Source: Planctomycetota bacterium (GTDB taxonomy: Bacteria > Planctomycetota > Phycisphaerae > Phycisphaerales > Phycisphaeraceae). From it: a stretch of DNA of 37,094 nt. The position numbers and the translations under genes were made by a program. The DNA is taken from positions 1-37,094 of the forward strand of contig JAJRRC010000092.1 in assembly GCA_024279865.1 (NCBI GenBank). Direction: 5' to 3'. Positions 1 to 7,901 of this stretch are shown piece by piece (the stretch's first letter is position 1; every line of letters begins with the position of its first letter). The notes under the pieces were generated by a model. The model was given only the letters and a program-made list of their open reading frames with translations. It did no database searches and was not told the origin of the DNA.

Positions 1-215
1 ATGCGACGATTCAGTCAGAATTTATTGAAAAACGAGAAGACGTTGAAGGTGGGCATTCAATCAAAACGCCTCCAATGTGGATGGAATCACGATTACCTGC
101 TCAAAATTGTGAAAGGCATGATTTAGATGCGATGGCCCTGAAGAGCCATTGGCTCTAAGAGTTAATATCTATTAAACTGTGTAATCTCAAGGCACATTTT
201 AAACTGGAGGTTCTC

Positions 216-1358
216 GTGGCTGAAGTATTGATTAAAGGCGTAGGCAAAATCTATCCCGGCAACGTACGGGCTGTTAAAGATGTCAATATTACCGTGGGAG
301 ACGGGGAATTTCTCGTCCTCGTGGGCCCCAGTGGCTGTGGTAAAAGTACCACACTCCGAATGGTCGCGGGACTTGAAGAAATCTCCGAAGGAACCATTAC
401 CATCGGCGACAAAATTGTCAATGACGTTCCTCCCAAGGATCGTGACATTGCCATGGTCTTCCAGAACTACGCCCTCTATCCGCACATGACGGTCTACAAG
501 AACATGGCGTTTGGCTTGAAGCTTCGTGGCTTCAAAAAAACTGAAACCGACAAACGCGTTCGCAATGCCTCGGCTATCCTCGGCATTGAAGATCTCCTCG
601 ACCGCAAGCCCAAAGCACTCTCAGGCGGCCAACGACAACGTGTTGCCCTAGGACGAGCCATCGTTCGCCAGCCTTCAGCATTCCTCTTTGATGAACCGCT
701 GTCCAACCTTGATGCCAAGCTGCGTGTCACCACCCGCGCAGAACTCAAGCATCTGCATCATCGCCTCAAAACCACCACCATCTACGTCACCCATGACCAA
801 GAAGAAGCCATGACCCTCGGCGAACGCGTCTGTGTCATGGACGTGGGCTTTGTCCAGCAATGTGACACGCCCATGAACGTGTACAACTATCCCAACAACC
901 GATTCGTCGCGGGCTTCCTAGGCATGCCTCCCATGAACTTCATCGAAGGCAAGCTGACTGCTGAAAACGGCGAAACCTGGTTTGAAGGGGAAGGCGTGCA
1001 TCTCAAACTAGCCGAGGGCATGGCTTCGCGTGTCAATGACCATCTCAATCAAGAAATTATTTTGGGGATTCGCCCTGAATGTTTCCGGCTTCGGCAAGAG
1101 CCGGGCTTTGGAGATCAACCTGGCCAAACATTGGAATTGAAAGTCATTGTCGTCGAGCCTTTGGGCAAAGACATGGATGTGTATCTGGAAACTTCCAAAG
1201 AAAAACGATTTGTGGCAAGGATCGATGCTGAGGCATTGAAATATGACACACAAGTCACCATGCACGTTGCGATGGATCGTGTGCATTTATTTGAAACCGG
1301 TGAGCATGGCCGCAACATCTCGCTACCCGAATCCCAGACCGCAGCCGTGAGCGTGTAA
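216..1358 (+). CDS. ugpC: Sugar ABC transporter ATP-binding protein (UgpC/MsmK/MalK family)
   Basis: This is the ATP-hydrolysing subunit of a carbohydrate importer, acting on the cytoplasmic face of the inner membrane. Walker A (GPSGCGKST, residues 37-45), the Q-loop (FQNYALYPHM), the signature LSGGQRQRV, Walker B (FLFDEPLSNLD) and the switch His (YVTHDQEEAM) are all visible. A C-terminal TOBE-like regulatory domain follows (about residues 240-375), and 380 residues is normal for the family. The start is GTG, chosen because GGAGG lies 5 nt upstream at 206-210. No permease or binding protein is adjacent: a terminator follows directly and the 215 nt upstream hold no convincing gene. It may therefore be a shared, MsmX-like ATPase serving several transporters (inference). 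Family assignment is certain; the sugar is not, and the symbol names the family rather than the substrate. Confidence 0.93.
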   Translation: MAEVLIKGVGKIYPGNVRAVKDVNITVGDGEFLVLVGPSGCGKSTTLRMVAGLEEISEGTITIGDKIVNDVPPKDRDIAMVFQNYALYPHMTVYKNMAFGLKLRGFKKTETDKRVRNASAILGIEDLLDRKPKALSGGQRQRVALGRAIVRQPSAFLFDEPLSNLDAKLRVTTRAELKHLHHRLKTTTIYVTHDQEEAMTLGERVCVMDVGFVQQCDTPMNVYNYPNNRFVAGFLGMPPMNFIEGKLTAENGETWFEGEGVHLKLAEGMASRVNDHLNQEIILGIRPECFRLRQEPGFGDQPGQTLELKVIVVEPLGKDMDVYLETSKEKRFVARIDAEALKYDTQVTMHVAMDRVHLFETGEHGRNISLPESQTAAVSV

Positions 1359-1388
1359 AACGTTCTGCGATTGAATTAAAAACAACCC

Positions 1389-1420
1389 AAAGGGTGGAGA
1401 TTTACTCTCCACCCTTTTTT
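1389..1420 (+). terminator. Rho-independent terminator of the ABC ATPase gene
   Basis: GGGTGGAGA (1392-1400) pairs perfectly with TCTCCACCC (1406-1414) around a 5-nt loop. AAA before the stem and TTTTTT after it extend the hairpin and give the U-tract. It begins about 30 nt after the stop codon at 1358. Confidence 0.9.
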
Positions 1421-1447
1421 ATACAAAGAAACTCACAAAGGGAAATA

Positions 1448-1483
1448 AACCGGGGGCAGAACCGGGGGCGAACCGGGGGCGAA
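1448..1483. repeat. Intergenic tandem CCGGGGG repeat (three units of 11-12 nt)
   Basis: Three head-to-tail units are seen: aaccgggggcag (12 nt), aaccgggggcg (11 nt) and aaccgggggcg (11 nt). The same core on the other strand (TTCCCCCGG-like) recurs inside two coding regions at about 25951-26005 and 35721-35785, where the units are 12 nt. No function is assigned. Confidence 0.8.
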
Positions 1484-1496
1484 ATTCGGCCCTGCG

Positions 1497-1527
1497 GCAG
1501 ACCTTCGGACTCGGCGTTGTGATAGCT
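1497..1527. repeat. Dispersed imperfect 31-nt repeat, copy 1
   Basis: This stretch matches 14649-14679 at 24 of 31 positions without gaps. The shared core is TCGGCGTTGTGAT followed by aGCT here and cGCT in copy 2. Both copies lie between genes. The rest of the gap (1528-1628) shows nothing I recognise. Confidence 0.55.
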
Positions 1528-1628
1528 ACATACAAACAGTGTACGCCTCTTGGACACGTACTCCAAAATATAGAAGATGCGAACGAAGAGAGGGCAATGC
1601 TGATCGCAACAAAGTGGCCGATCTGATT

Positions 1629-1660
1629 TTAAATCAAAAAAAACCTGAGCTTCACGACCC
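1629..1660 (-). terminator. Possible terminator of the DUF151 gene (weak stem, long U-tract)
   Basis: Read on the minus strand, AGCTT overlapping the stop codon can pair with AAGCT about 10 nt later, followed by CAGG and eight T residues. The stem is short, so only the T-run makes this plausible. Confidence 0.3.
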
Positions 1661-2065
1661 TTAAGCTTTTGGAGGACAGACCGCTTCTAAAACGGATTCC
1701 GCTACAAAAATAGGGATTTCAGACGAGGCTCCCAAGGCCAAGGCATCGCTAGGACGTGAATCAACCTGAATTTCCTGGCCCCCGCGAACAAGAATTAATT
1801 GTGCGTAAAACGTATGGTCATGTAGATCACAGATCACAATTTTTTTAAGCGTTGCACCCAACTGACCAATGACCTGTTCTAAGAGTTCATGGGTTTGCGG
1901 CCTTGGCAATGTTTTTTCCATCAACCGCCGTTCAATGGCAATCGCTTCATGAGGACCAATGACAATCGGGAACACCCGGTCCCCTTCGACTTCACGTAGT
2001 TCGACGATATGGGATTCATAGCCTTCACGAATCAAAATCCGAGAAAGCTCCATTTGTATATCCAT
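1661..2065 (-). CDS. Bifunctional nuclease family protein (DUF151)
   Basis: This small cytoplasmic protein of 134 residues is a single DUF151/BFN domain. Family hallmarks are visible: the N-terminal strand pattern, VFPIVIGPHEAIAI (about residues 31-44), and the conserved SRPSDALALG near residue 104 followed by IPIFVAESVLE. Plant and bacterial members have been reported to have DNase/RNase activity, and others appear in stress or metabolic contexts, so the true role here is open. The start ATG lacks a strong ribosome site; an in-frame ATG four codons later is an alternative. It stands alone between a long hairpin (2232-2271) and a possible T-rich terminator, so it is probably monocistronic. 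Confidence 0.88.
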   Translation of the reverse strand: MDIQMELSRILIREGYESHIVELREVEGDRVFPIVIGPHEAIAIERRLMEKTLPRPQTHELLEQVIGQLGATLKKIVICDLHDHTFYAQLILVRGGQEIQVDSRPSDALALGASSEIPIFVAESVLEAVCPPKA

Positions 2066-2231
2066 GACTCAGCCCCATCATGTTTAAAACTCGTGCGTTT
2101 TGTGATTCGCGGAAACTGAATTGATGAGACTTTATAAAACTCTCAACGCGCAACTAAAAATACGCCATGCGTATCAGTCCCCTTTCGGCTCTATCATCTT
2201 AACGCGCGACCCGCTGGGGGCCAACCAACAA

Positions 2232-2271
2232 CCAAGGGGCTACCAAGACAAATGTCCGGGTAGCCCCTTGG
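2232..2271 (-). terminator. Long hairpin downstream of xylA, likely transcription stop
   Basis: CCAAGGGGCTACC (2232-2244) pairs perfectly over 13 bp with GGTAGCCCCTTGG (2259-2271). The loop contains a second small inverted repeat (GAC...GTC), giving a two-part stem. It sits about 70 nt past the xylA stop. On the minus strand the tail is TTGTTGGTTGG rather than a pure T-run, so termination is likely but not certain; it could also stabilise the mRNA 3' end. Confidence 0.6.
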
Positions 2272-2341
2272 CATTGGCTCCTTGGCATACAAACGTTAAA
2301 CGCGTCTGCCAGGAGTTGAATTATTTATTTGTCGTTGTGAC

Positions 2342-3373
2342 TTAGGAAGCGCCCAGCAGGTGTTCCATCACCATCAGTTCAAGAGCTTCGTAGTCACGGT
2401 TGGCAATGCACTGATCCGCAGCGTTCTGGTCAAAGCTACGAACGCGTTCGACGAGTAGTTCGAAGATTCGTTTGCTGTTGGGCAGATGGCTGGTGGCAGG
2501 GCCTTTTTGGGTTCGCATGGCTTTGACGTCAAAGGCGACCATGCCGATGTCTTTGTAGCCAGCGGCTTCGAGGACACGGATCTGGTTGAATCCGGTCCGC
2601 AGGTTGGCTGCTGCGAAGGATTTGTCTTGGTCGTACTTCATGCCGTTCTGGTCATTGAGGTGTACGCCCCAGAGCTTGTTGAGGCTCAATGCGTATGCCA
2701 TATCATCTGCTGGACATAGGCCCGCAAGCTGTGAGTGGGCTGTTTCAATGAGGCCGCCGACGCGAGACGGGTCAACGGTTTCATGCGCCAGGCCCATGAC
2801 GTGTCCGATGGTGGGAATGTACATCTGATCCATGGGTTCATTGGGCTTGGGCTCAATGGCAATACGGATTTTGGGATGATGTTCCAGGATTGCATTCAGC
2901 GAATCGATGAGATAGCGGTGTGAATCGAGCGCGTTTTTGGATTCGCGGATGTAGGTGCCTTCACGGGCAAGCCACAGGACCAGCAGGTCTGTGCCGAGGA
3001 TATCGCCTAGGTCAGCGGTCCGCTTGGCACGGTCAATCCCCCACTGTCGTGCAGCCAGATCATTGGAGGTCAACGGCCCATCAATGCCTCGTGCGTCTTC
3101 CCACAAGCGTGGCGCCACGATTTCAGCGACGAGTCCCTGATCGTCTAGAAGCTGGCGATAAGCCTTGGCTTCATCTTCAATTTGTGAAGCAGATTTGGAA
3201 TCAATGTCTGGCACAATGTCATCATCATGAAGCATGATGGCATCAAAGCCATGATCTTTGAACACTTTGAATTTATCCGCCAAATCCACCGTCGAACGCA
3301 CCATCGGCCCAAACGGGTCGGCACCTTCATGAATGTTCCAAGGCCCAAACGAAAAGCGATATCCACTGGACAT
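2342..3373 (-). CDS. xylA: Xylose isomerase
   Basis: The enzyme interconverts D-xylose and D-xylulose in the cytoplasm using two divalent metals in a TIM barrel. The sequence follows the compact class I (actinobacterial-type) pattern. It shows the N-terminal FSFGPWN segment, LHDDDIVP with the catalytic His and its Asp partner, the catalytic Lys and metal-binding Glu in EPKPNEP, ETAHSQL (metal Glu/His), HLNDQNGMKYDQD (metal Asp and Lys/Asp cluster), and FDVKAMRTQ with the late metal Asp. At 343 residues it is shorter than Streptomyces enzymes, mostly in the C-terminal arm that helps tetramerise. The ATG start is preceded by AGGAGA. No xylulokinase gene is adjacent. Confidence 0.95.
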   Translation of the reverse strand: MSSGYRFSFGPWNIHEGADPFGPMVRSTVDLADKFKVFKDHGFDAIMLHDDDIVPDIDSKSASQIEDEAKAYRQLLDDQGLVAEIVAPRLWEDARGIDGPLTSNDLAARQWGIDRAKRTADLGDILGTDLLVLWLAREGTYIRESKNALDSHRYLIDSLNAILEHHPKIRIAIEPKPNEPMDQMYIPTIGHVMGLAHETVDPSRVGGLIETAHSQLAGLCPADDMAYALSLNKLWGVHLNDQNGMKYDQDKSFAAANLRTGFNQIRVLEAAGYKDIGMVAFDVKAMRTQKGPATSHLPNSKRIFELLVERVRSFDQNAADQCIANRDYEALELMVMEHLLGAS

Positions 3374-3482
3374 AATGATTCTCCTAATATTAAACTGATT
3401 TAACTGCTGAAAAAGATATCGAATCTATGACGGTTTGGCAAGACACAAGGCAGATTTTATTTTGCCTCGTCACCTCGCCTCT

Positions 3483-4460
3483 TTACATATCATCAAACAA
3501 TCCGGGCTGGGGGTTGTAGCCGTTTCGAACATAGAGCCGTTTGAGATTCCATTTATAGTTCGGATAGCGTTCTTTAAGCACCCGGCAAATCGCGTTGTTG
3601 TAGCACATATTGAGCATCGCGCCACCGCCGGTGCGAGCGAGATCCTCCCGGCGAATTTGGTACCAATCTACTGGCCTGCGAAAGCCCAGTTCCTTGCCCA
3701 GCCAAGTTAAATAGCCCAACCGGTTGTCGTAGGTTTTCCAAAATCCACAAGGGACCCGTGCAAACAGCCAAGGCTTCCAATCGTATTTCGGCATAAATTC
3801 CCGCATCACGTTCAACGGCGCGCCGCCTGACTTCACGAACAACGTCCCACCACGGTTGGCGTGAAAATGGGTCCGTGACAACTGATACCAATCTTCGGGC
3901 TTACGAAATTCTAACTTTTTGCCAAGCCATTGCATATAGCGTTTGCGATTGGCGGCAGAACTCCAAAACCGTTGTGGCACCGAAACGTATTCCCATTCAT
4001 AACGGCGTTTTTTCTTCAAATAGTCACGAACGATCATCGAGACGGAGTTTTCATAATAGTTACTAAGTAGGCCGCCCCCCTCATTGGCGTAAAAATCATC
4101 CTTGGTCACCCGATGCCAATCATCGTCGGACTTCAGTTTCATTTGTTTGCCAAGCCAGTCCATATACTCGCGTCGGTTGGCAGGATCACGCCAATAGCGT
4201 TGAGGCGTACTGGTAAATAGCCACGCACGCCATTTTCGACGGGGAAAACAATCGCAGATCGCTGCGTATGGGGAATCTTTGTATGCGGTCCAGAGCATCC
4301 CGCCGCCGTTGTTTTTATGGAAAGTCATCCGAGTTGCCTGATACCAGTCATCTAACGTGGTATAGCCCATTCGTTTTCCCAGCCAACGCATATATTTCAG
4401 GCGATTTGATCGAACAGACCAATAGCCGTTCGGCACACGCCAAGTCCACGGTGTTTCCAT
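3483..4460 (-). CDS. Unrecognised protein of four ~75-residue W/NR/WLGK/DWY repeats
   Basis: I do not recognise the family. The 325-residue product has four tandem repeats beginning near residues 10, 86, 162 and 237. Each follows P-x2-aromatic-W, then NR-x2-Y, WLGK, DW[YH], an F/L, and GG. The repeats are rich in Trp, Tyr, Arg and Lys, and there is no signal peptide or membrane segment, so a nucleic-acid-binding role is plausible (inference). The C-terminus is NPQPGLFDDM; QPGLF resembles the Q-x-x-L-F pentapeptide that docks proteins on the bacterial sliding clamp. The ATG at 4458-4460 is chosen because AAAGGA lies 6 nt upstream; a GTG at 4485-4487 would add nine residues. It sits between xylA and the rRNA methyltransferase gene, all reading leftward, with gaps of about 110 and 174 nt. 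Confidence 0.8.
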   Translation of the reverse strand: METPWTWRVPNGYWSVRSNRLKYMRWLGKRMGYTTLDDWYQATRMTFHKNNGGGMLWTAYKDSPYAAICDCFPRRKWRAWLFTSTPQRYWRDPANRREYMDWLGKQMKLKSDDDWHRVTKDDFYANEGGGLLSNYYENSVSMIVRDYLKKKRRYEWEYVSVPQRFWSSAANRKRYMQWLGKKLEFRKPEDWYQLSRTHFHANRGGTLFVKSGGAPLNVMREFMPKYDWKPWLFARVPCGFWKTYDNRLGYLTWLGKELGFRRPVDWYQIRREDLARTGGGAMLNMCYNNAICRVLKERYPNYKWNLKRLYVRNGYNPQPGLFDDM

Positions 4461-4634
4461 GGTGAATCCTTTCACAATCCCATCCACGAGCAGGTATAGG
4501 ATCTATTTTGTGGTTATAACACGCGCGTTGGAGGTCACCACAAATAAACCAACCGGCACGCTTAAGCATAGGATACTCAAAACAGGTCACTTTTGCGAGT
4601 GGCGGGAAAGGAACGAGACCCAAGCGGAAAAACT

Positions 4635-5939
4635 TTATAGCGAAAGGTCTATCAGCGAAACGTAGCCGCCATCGTGATAGGTATTTCCCGTGCCGCCGGG
4701 ATAGGTTTGATATTCACGAAGCAACGATCCTCCATAACGACCAAGAGCCCATTGGGCCATGCGCCCGTTTTCGCTGGGACACAAACTACAAGTGCTGTAG
4801 AGTAGATACTTCGCATGGGTCACCTGTTTAAGGGAGGCCTTGATGATACGACGTTGAAGGGCGACGAGTTCATCGTGCGATTCGCGGGAGAAGCGGTATC
4901 GCGCTTCGGGTCGCCGCGCCAAGACCCCGGTGTTGGTGCAAGGAACATCCAAAACCAACAGATCCGCTTCGGTGGGCAAGTCAGACGCAGGCACTGCATG
5001 CAAATTGTCCACCTGCTCTGCGACATCTTTGAGCATGGCAAAACGTCTGGCATCCGGGTCCGCTGCGTAAACCTGGGCTTGGGAATGAGCTTGGGCGAGC
5101 TGAAGACTCTTGGTCCCTTTGCCTGCACAAAAGTCCACGATCACTTTAAGATCCAAATCTTCGCAAACCGTCATCGCCCGCGCCGCGGTCGGATCTTGTA
5201 CACGCCAAAACCGATGAGACGCGAGCGTCTGCTGAAGCTGACCATAATCACCACGCCACACCGCAAAGCCAGGCGTTTCATGTGGCACCGCCATTGATTC
5301 ATCTAATATTTCATCACATGACAAAATGGTCGGAGCGGATTGCAAACTATGCTGGCATAGCGCAATGACCTCTTTGGCGGGCATCCATGAAAGCCAATGT
5401 TCGACGAGTTCACAAGGATGGCTTGTCGCCACCGCCAAATAAGCCGGTAAATCCTTGGCGGGATTGGGCAAGAAGCCTTCTTTGACCTGCAAGTAACCGC
5501 CCTCGCGAGGCAAAGTCCTCGGGGCTGCAGTCCAAGGTTCATCCACCACTTCCACAGCATCGGCAACCCGACGCAACACGGCATTGACCAATCCCTTCGC
5601 GCCAGAACGAACCTGACGGCTGGCAATCCCGACCATTTCATTGATCACCGCATACACAGGCAAACGGTCGAAAAATAGAAGTTGGGCAGCGCCCGTCAAC
5701 AACACCCCTGCCATGGAGGGTTCCATGTGCTCCAACGGCTTACGCAAAAAAGTATTCAATAACGCTTCAAGCGTAATCCATCGCTGTACCACCGTGCGAT
5801 GAATCGCAATCGCCAACTGGCGTTCACGACCATCGGTCAATTCCTCGGCGGTCCATGCTTCAGGCAGTAAAAAGGGATAATCCGCTACGGCAAGAGCGAT
5901 TGCCTTGGAAGCGGCACTACGAGCATTTTGATCAAACAT
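4635..5939 (-). CDS. rsmB: 16S rRNA (cytosine-5)-methyltransferase, RsmB/Sun family
   Basis: The product methylates a cytosine C5 in 16S rRNA using S-adenosylmethionine. An N-terminal NusB-like helical domain (about residues 1-140, with the typical LVNAVLRRV helix) is followed by a Rossmann methyltransferase domain. Motif I reads DFCAGKGTKSLQLA instead of the usual CAAPGGKT. The two catalytic cysteines are visible in DVPCTNTGVLARRPEARYR (motif IV) and STCSLCPSENG (motif VI). Length (434) is standard. The ATG overlaps the stop of the upstream signalling gene by one base (TAATG), which suggests translational coupling and a shared transcript, though no functional link is evident. Confidence 0.93.
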   Translation of the reverse strand: MFDQNARSAASKAIALAVADYPFLLPEAWTAEELTDGRERQLAIAIHRTVVQRWITLEALLNTFLRKPLEHMEPSMAGVLLTGAAQLLFFDRLPVYAVINEMVGIASRQVRSGAKGLVNAVLRRVADAVEVVDEPWTAAPRTLPREGGYLQVKEGFLPNPAKDLPAYLAVATSHPCELVEHWLSWMPAKEVIALCQHSLQSAPTILSCDEILDESMAVPHETPGFAVWRGDYGQLQQTLASHRFWRVQDPTAARAMTVCEDLDLKVIVDFCAGKGTKSLQLAQAHSQAQVYAADPDARRFAMLKDVAEQVDNLHAVPASDLPTEADLLVLDVPCTNTGVLARRPEARYRFSRESHDELVALQRRIIKASLKQVTHAKYLLYSTCSLCPSENGRMAQWALGRYGGSLLREYQTYPGGTGNTYHDGGYVSLIDLSL

Positions 5940-6976
5940 TACGAATTAGCCTGGTTCGGAGCGTCCACCGAATGTCCAGTCAGTGCTTTACGCACAGCTT
6001 CGAGCATCTGATCAACTTTGAAAGGTTTAAATAACACCGCGCACAAGCCATCTTGGTTGGCGCGAACAATCGAGTGGTGCGGATCATACCCAAAGCCCGT
6101 CATCAAAATCACAGGCACCGTCTTGTCCTGACGCTGAACGGCTGCATAAATTTCGTAGCCGTTGCGGTGGGGCATCCGAATGTCTGACAGAACCAAATCA
6201 AAGGTATGATTTTCTAATTGCTGAATAGCATCAAAACCGTCTTTGGCGACCATGGCCACACAGCCATAACGCGTCAGAATATCCCCAATGGTGGTGCGGA
6301 TATTTGCTTCGTCGTCGGCAATCAGAATCCGTTTGCCGCTGAGAATGGGATCGCCCGCATCGGCTTTCACGTCGCCGGTCCCCAGAACCGTTCGGGTTCC
6401 ACGAGCTACTTCACGTACTGCTACACGCACCGATTCAACTTTTTGAATAATGTGATCAAGCTGTTCGTGCATGTGTTCATCGCCAATGTACTGGCCCATC
6501 AATGCCTTGGCACTGGTGACAATGTCATTGAGCGGATGGGTCATTTCAGAAATGACGCTGGCGGCAATTTGGCCTGAGGTGTTACAACGCTCAACAACCA
6601 ATAGATTCAGTGTATTGAGGGCAATGGCAATGTACTGGCCAAAAATCTCGGCAAACAAGCGGTCATCTTCATAGAACGCCCCCACCGATTCAGACTCAAT
6701 GTTAAACACGCCAATGATCTTGTCATGAAGACGCAACGGAACCGTGAGCGAACTTTTGCAATGATCAATGCCCAGAATGTAGCGTGGGTCTTTTTCCGTA
6801 TCATCACAAATATAACTGCGTCCAGTGGCGGCAACGTAGCCACTGATGCCGTTGCCTTCGGGCTGGGCGTAAAGATCAACTTCCAAGGCATCCGGAGGCA
6901 AGCCCTCATCAATGACGATGTCCAGTTTCTTGTCCCGCTCGTCCACCACACGAATGCCAAAATGATCAAAATCCAA
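5939..6976 (-). CDS. GAF-HisKA-like-receiver protein, 3' part of a frameshifted gene
   Basis: This is the downstream portion of one signalling gene interrupted near 6975-6978. It holds most of a GAF sensor domain (about residues 1-115), a helical segment with an H-box-like EMTHPLNDIV but no ATPase domain (about 118-195), and a complete receiver domain (about 215-335). The receiver has the acidic pair ADDE, phospho-acceptor Asp in SDIRMP, Thr in LMTGFG and Lys in FKPF. Its only in-frame entry point upstream of the GAF core is a TTG with no ribosome site, which is poor support for an independent start. The partner portion is 6607-7662. The role is probably a cytoplasmic small-molecule sensor coupled to phosphotransfer. 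It precedes the methyltransferase gene by a 1-nt overlap. Confidence 0.8.
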   Translation of the reverse strand: MDFDHFGIRVVDERDKKLDIVIDEGLPPDALEVDLYAQPEGNGISGYVAATGRSYICDDTEKDPRYILGIDHCKSSLTVPLRLHDKIIGVFNIESESVGAFYEDDRLFAEIFGQYIAIALNTLNLLVVERCNTSGQIAASVISEMTHPLNDIVTSAKALMGQYIGDEHMHEQLDHIIQKVESVRVAVREVARGTRTVLGTGDVKADAGDPILSGKRILIADDEANIRTTIGDILTRYGCVAMVAKDGFDAIQQLENHTFDLVLSDIRMPHRNGYEIYAAVQRQDKTVPVILMTGFGYDPHHSIVRANQDGLCAVLFKPFKVDQMLEAVRKALTGHSVDAPNQANS

Positions 6977-7662
6977 AGGTCTTTGCTGGTTTTGGTGATC
7001 TTGTCACGCAACAGATCCAAACGTTCAGTGGGCGACAACTTGGCGATCCGACTTGATTCAAGTTTGGCCAATTCACGGCCGGCGGTGTTGATGGCATTAA
7101 CCTTCAACTCCATTTGCTTCGAACGGGTCATGTCCCAAACAATGGCCACCACCCGCTCCACAACCTTGGCTTTCTCTGGAATTTGATTCGCAGAGGTGTC
7201 TGAGGCTGGGGATGGAATAATGGGCGAAACGATTAATTCAAAAAATTGATCATGCTCAACAGGAAAAGAAAATTTCCTTGCCGGCGGCACCTCTTGCCCA
7301 TCGGCTTGGGCCCCCGAAAGCGTGAACATCTCCACCGCACGGCCACAAATCTCCAACACCTGAGCCATCGCCTCAGGGGCAAAAGCTTTCATTCTCGCAT
7401 TGGCCCAACAAACTTTCCCTTGACAATCGGCAACGAGAACGCCTTCGCCAATTGTGTTGAGAATGACACTGGCCTCTTGCTCCACAAGATTGCGTTCTAA
7501 AGCATCAAAGCAGTCGCACGAAGCAAGCACCGCATCAAAGGCGCCCTCAGCTATGAGCTGGGCAACCTCTTGCGAGGACTGGGCCAACTGATAACTTGCG
7601 TTGCCAAAATCAACATCGCCGACCCCCAGAGTCAGAATACGAGGCTTGTCGTTTGTGTTCAT
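6607..7662 (-). CDS. PAS-containing signalling protein, 5' part of a frameshifted gene
   Basis: Authentic coding sequence runs from the ATG at 7662 to about residue 229 (near 6976). It carries a short receiver-like N-terminus (1-60), a PAS domain (about 63-180, with GEGVLVADCQGKVCWANARM), and the linker helix leading into a GAF domain (LDLLRDKITKTSKDL). After residue 229 this frame becomes implausible (ILIILAFVWW), and the expected GAF continuation DFDHFGIRVVDE is found in the neighbouring frame at 6976. Restoring one T in the CCTTTGG run would give KDLLDFDHFGI and a single protein of about 573 residues. A sequencing error or a recent mutation are both possible. Confidence 0.75.
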   Translation of the reverse strand: MNTNDKPRILTLGVGDVDFGNASYQLAQSSQEVAQLIAEGAFDAVLASCDCFDALERNLVEQEASVILNTIGEGVLVADCQGKVCWANARMKAFAPEAMAQVLEICGRAVEMFTLSGAQADGQEVPPARKFSFPVEHDQFFELIVSPIIPSPASDTSANQIPEKAKVVERVVAIVWDMTRSKQMELKVNAINTAGRELAKLESSRIAKLSPTERLDLLRDKITKTSKDLWILIILAFVWWTSGTRNWTSSLMRACLRMPWKLIFTPSPKATASVATLPPLDAVIFVMIRKKTHATFWALIIAKVRSRFRCVFMTRSLACLTLSLNRWGRSMKMTACLPRFLASTLPLPSIH

Positions 7663-7901
7663 ATAAAGGTCAATATCAGAGGCGAGACATCCGTTTATTT
7701 TTAGAATTTCTTATTGTACTTACCCAATCAAGATGAAGTCAACCACCAATTTTTAATTTTATCTTCTTTGTAACCAAAACAGACGTTGGGAAACGGTACG
7801 CCCTTCGCACCTGCAAAAAAACTTTTTACGCACGTCAAAAATAATTTTAATCCGCCCCAAGGTCTATGTATCTTCTGAAAAAAGCCCAAGCCGCAAAGTT
7901 T

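Noticed and set aside
1-126. Open frame of 41 codons beginning with ATG at position 1 and ending TAG at 126.
   Set aside because: It lies at the window edge, shows no recognisable domain or ribosome site, and may be the tail of an upstream frame or chance. Too little to call a gene.
1448-1483. Tandem GC-rich units considered as a CRISPR array.
   Set aside because: Units are 11-12 nt with no spacers, and there are no cas genes.
6970-6982. Programmed ribosomal frameshifting at the PAS-GAF break.
   Set aside because: There is no recognisable slippery heptamer with a downstream stem and no upstream internal Shine-Dalgarno stimulator that I could identify; a simple one-base deletion explains it better.
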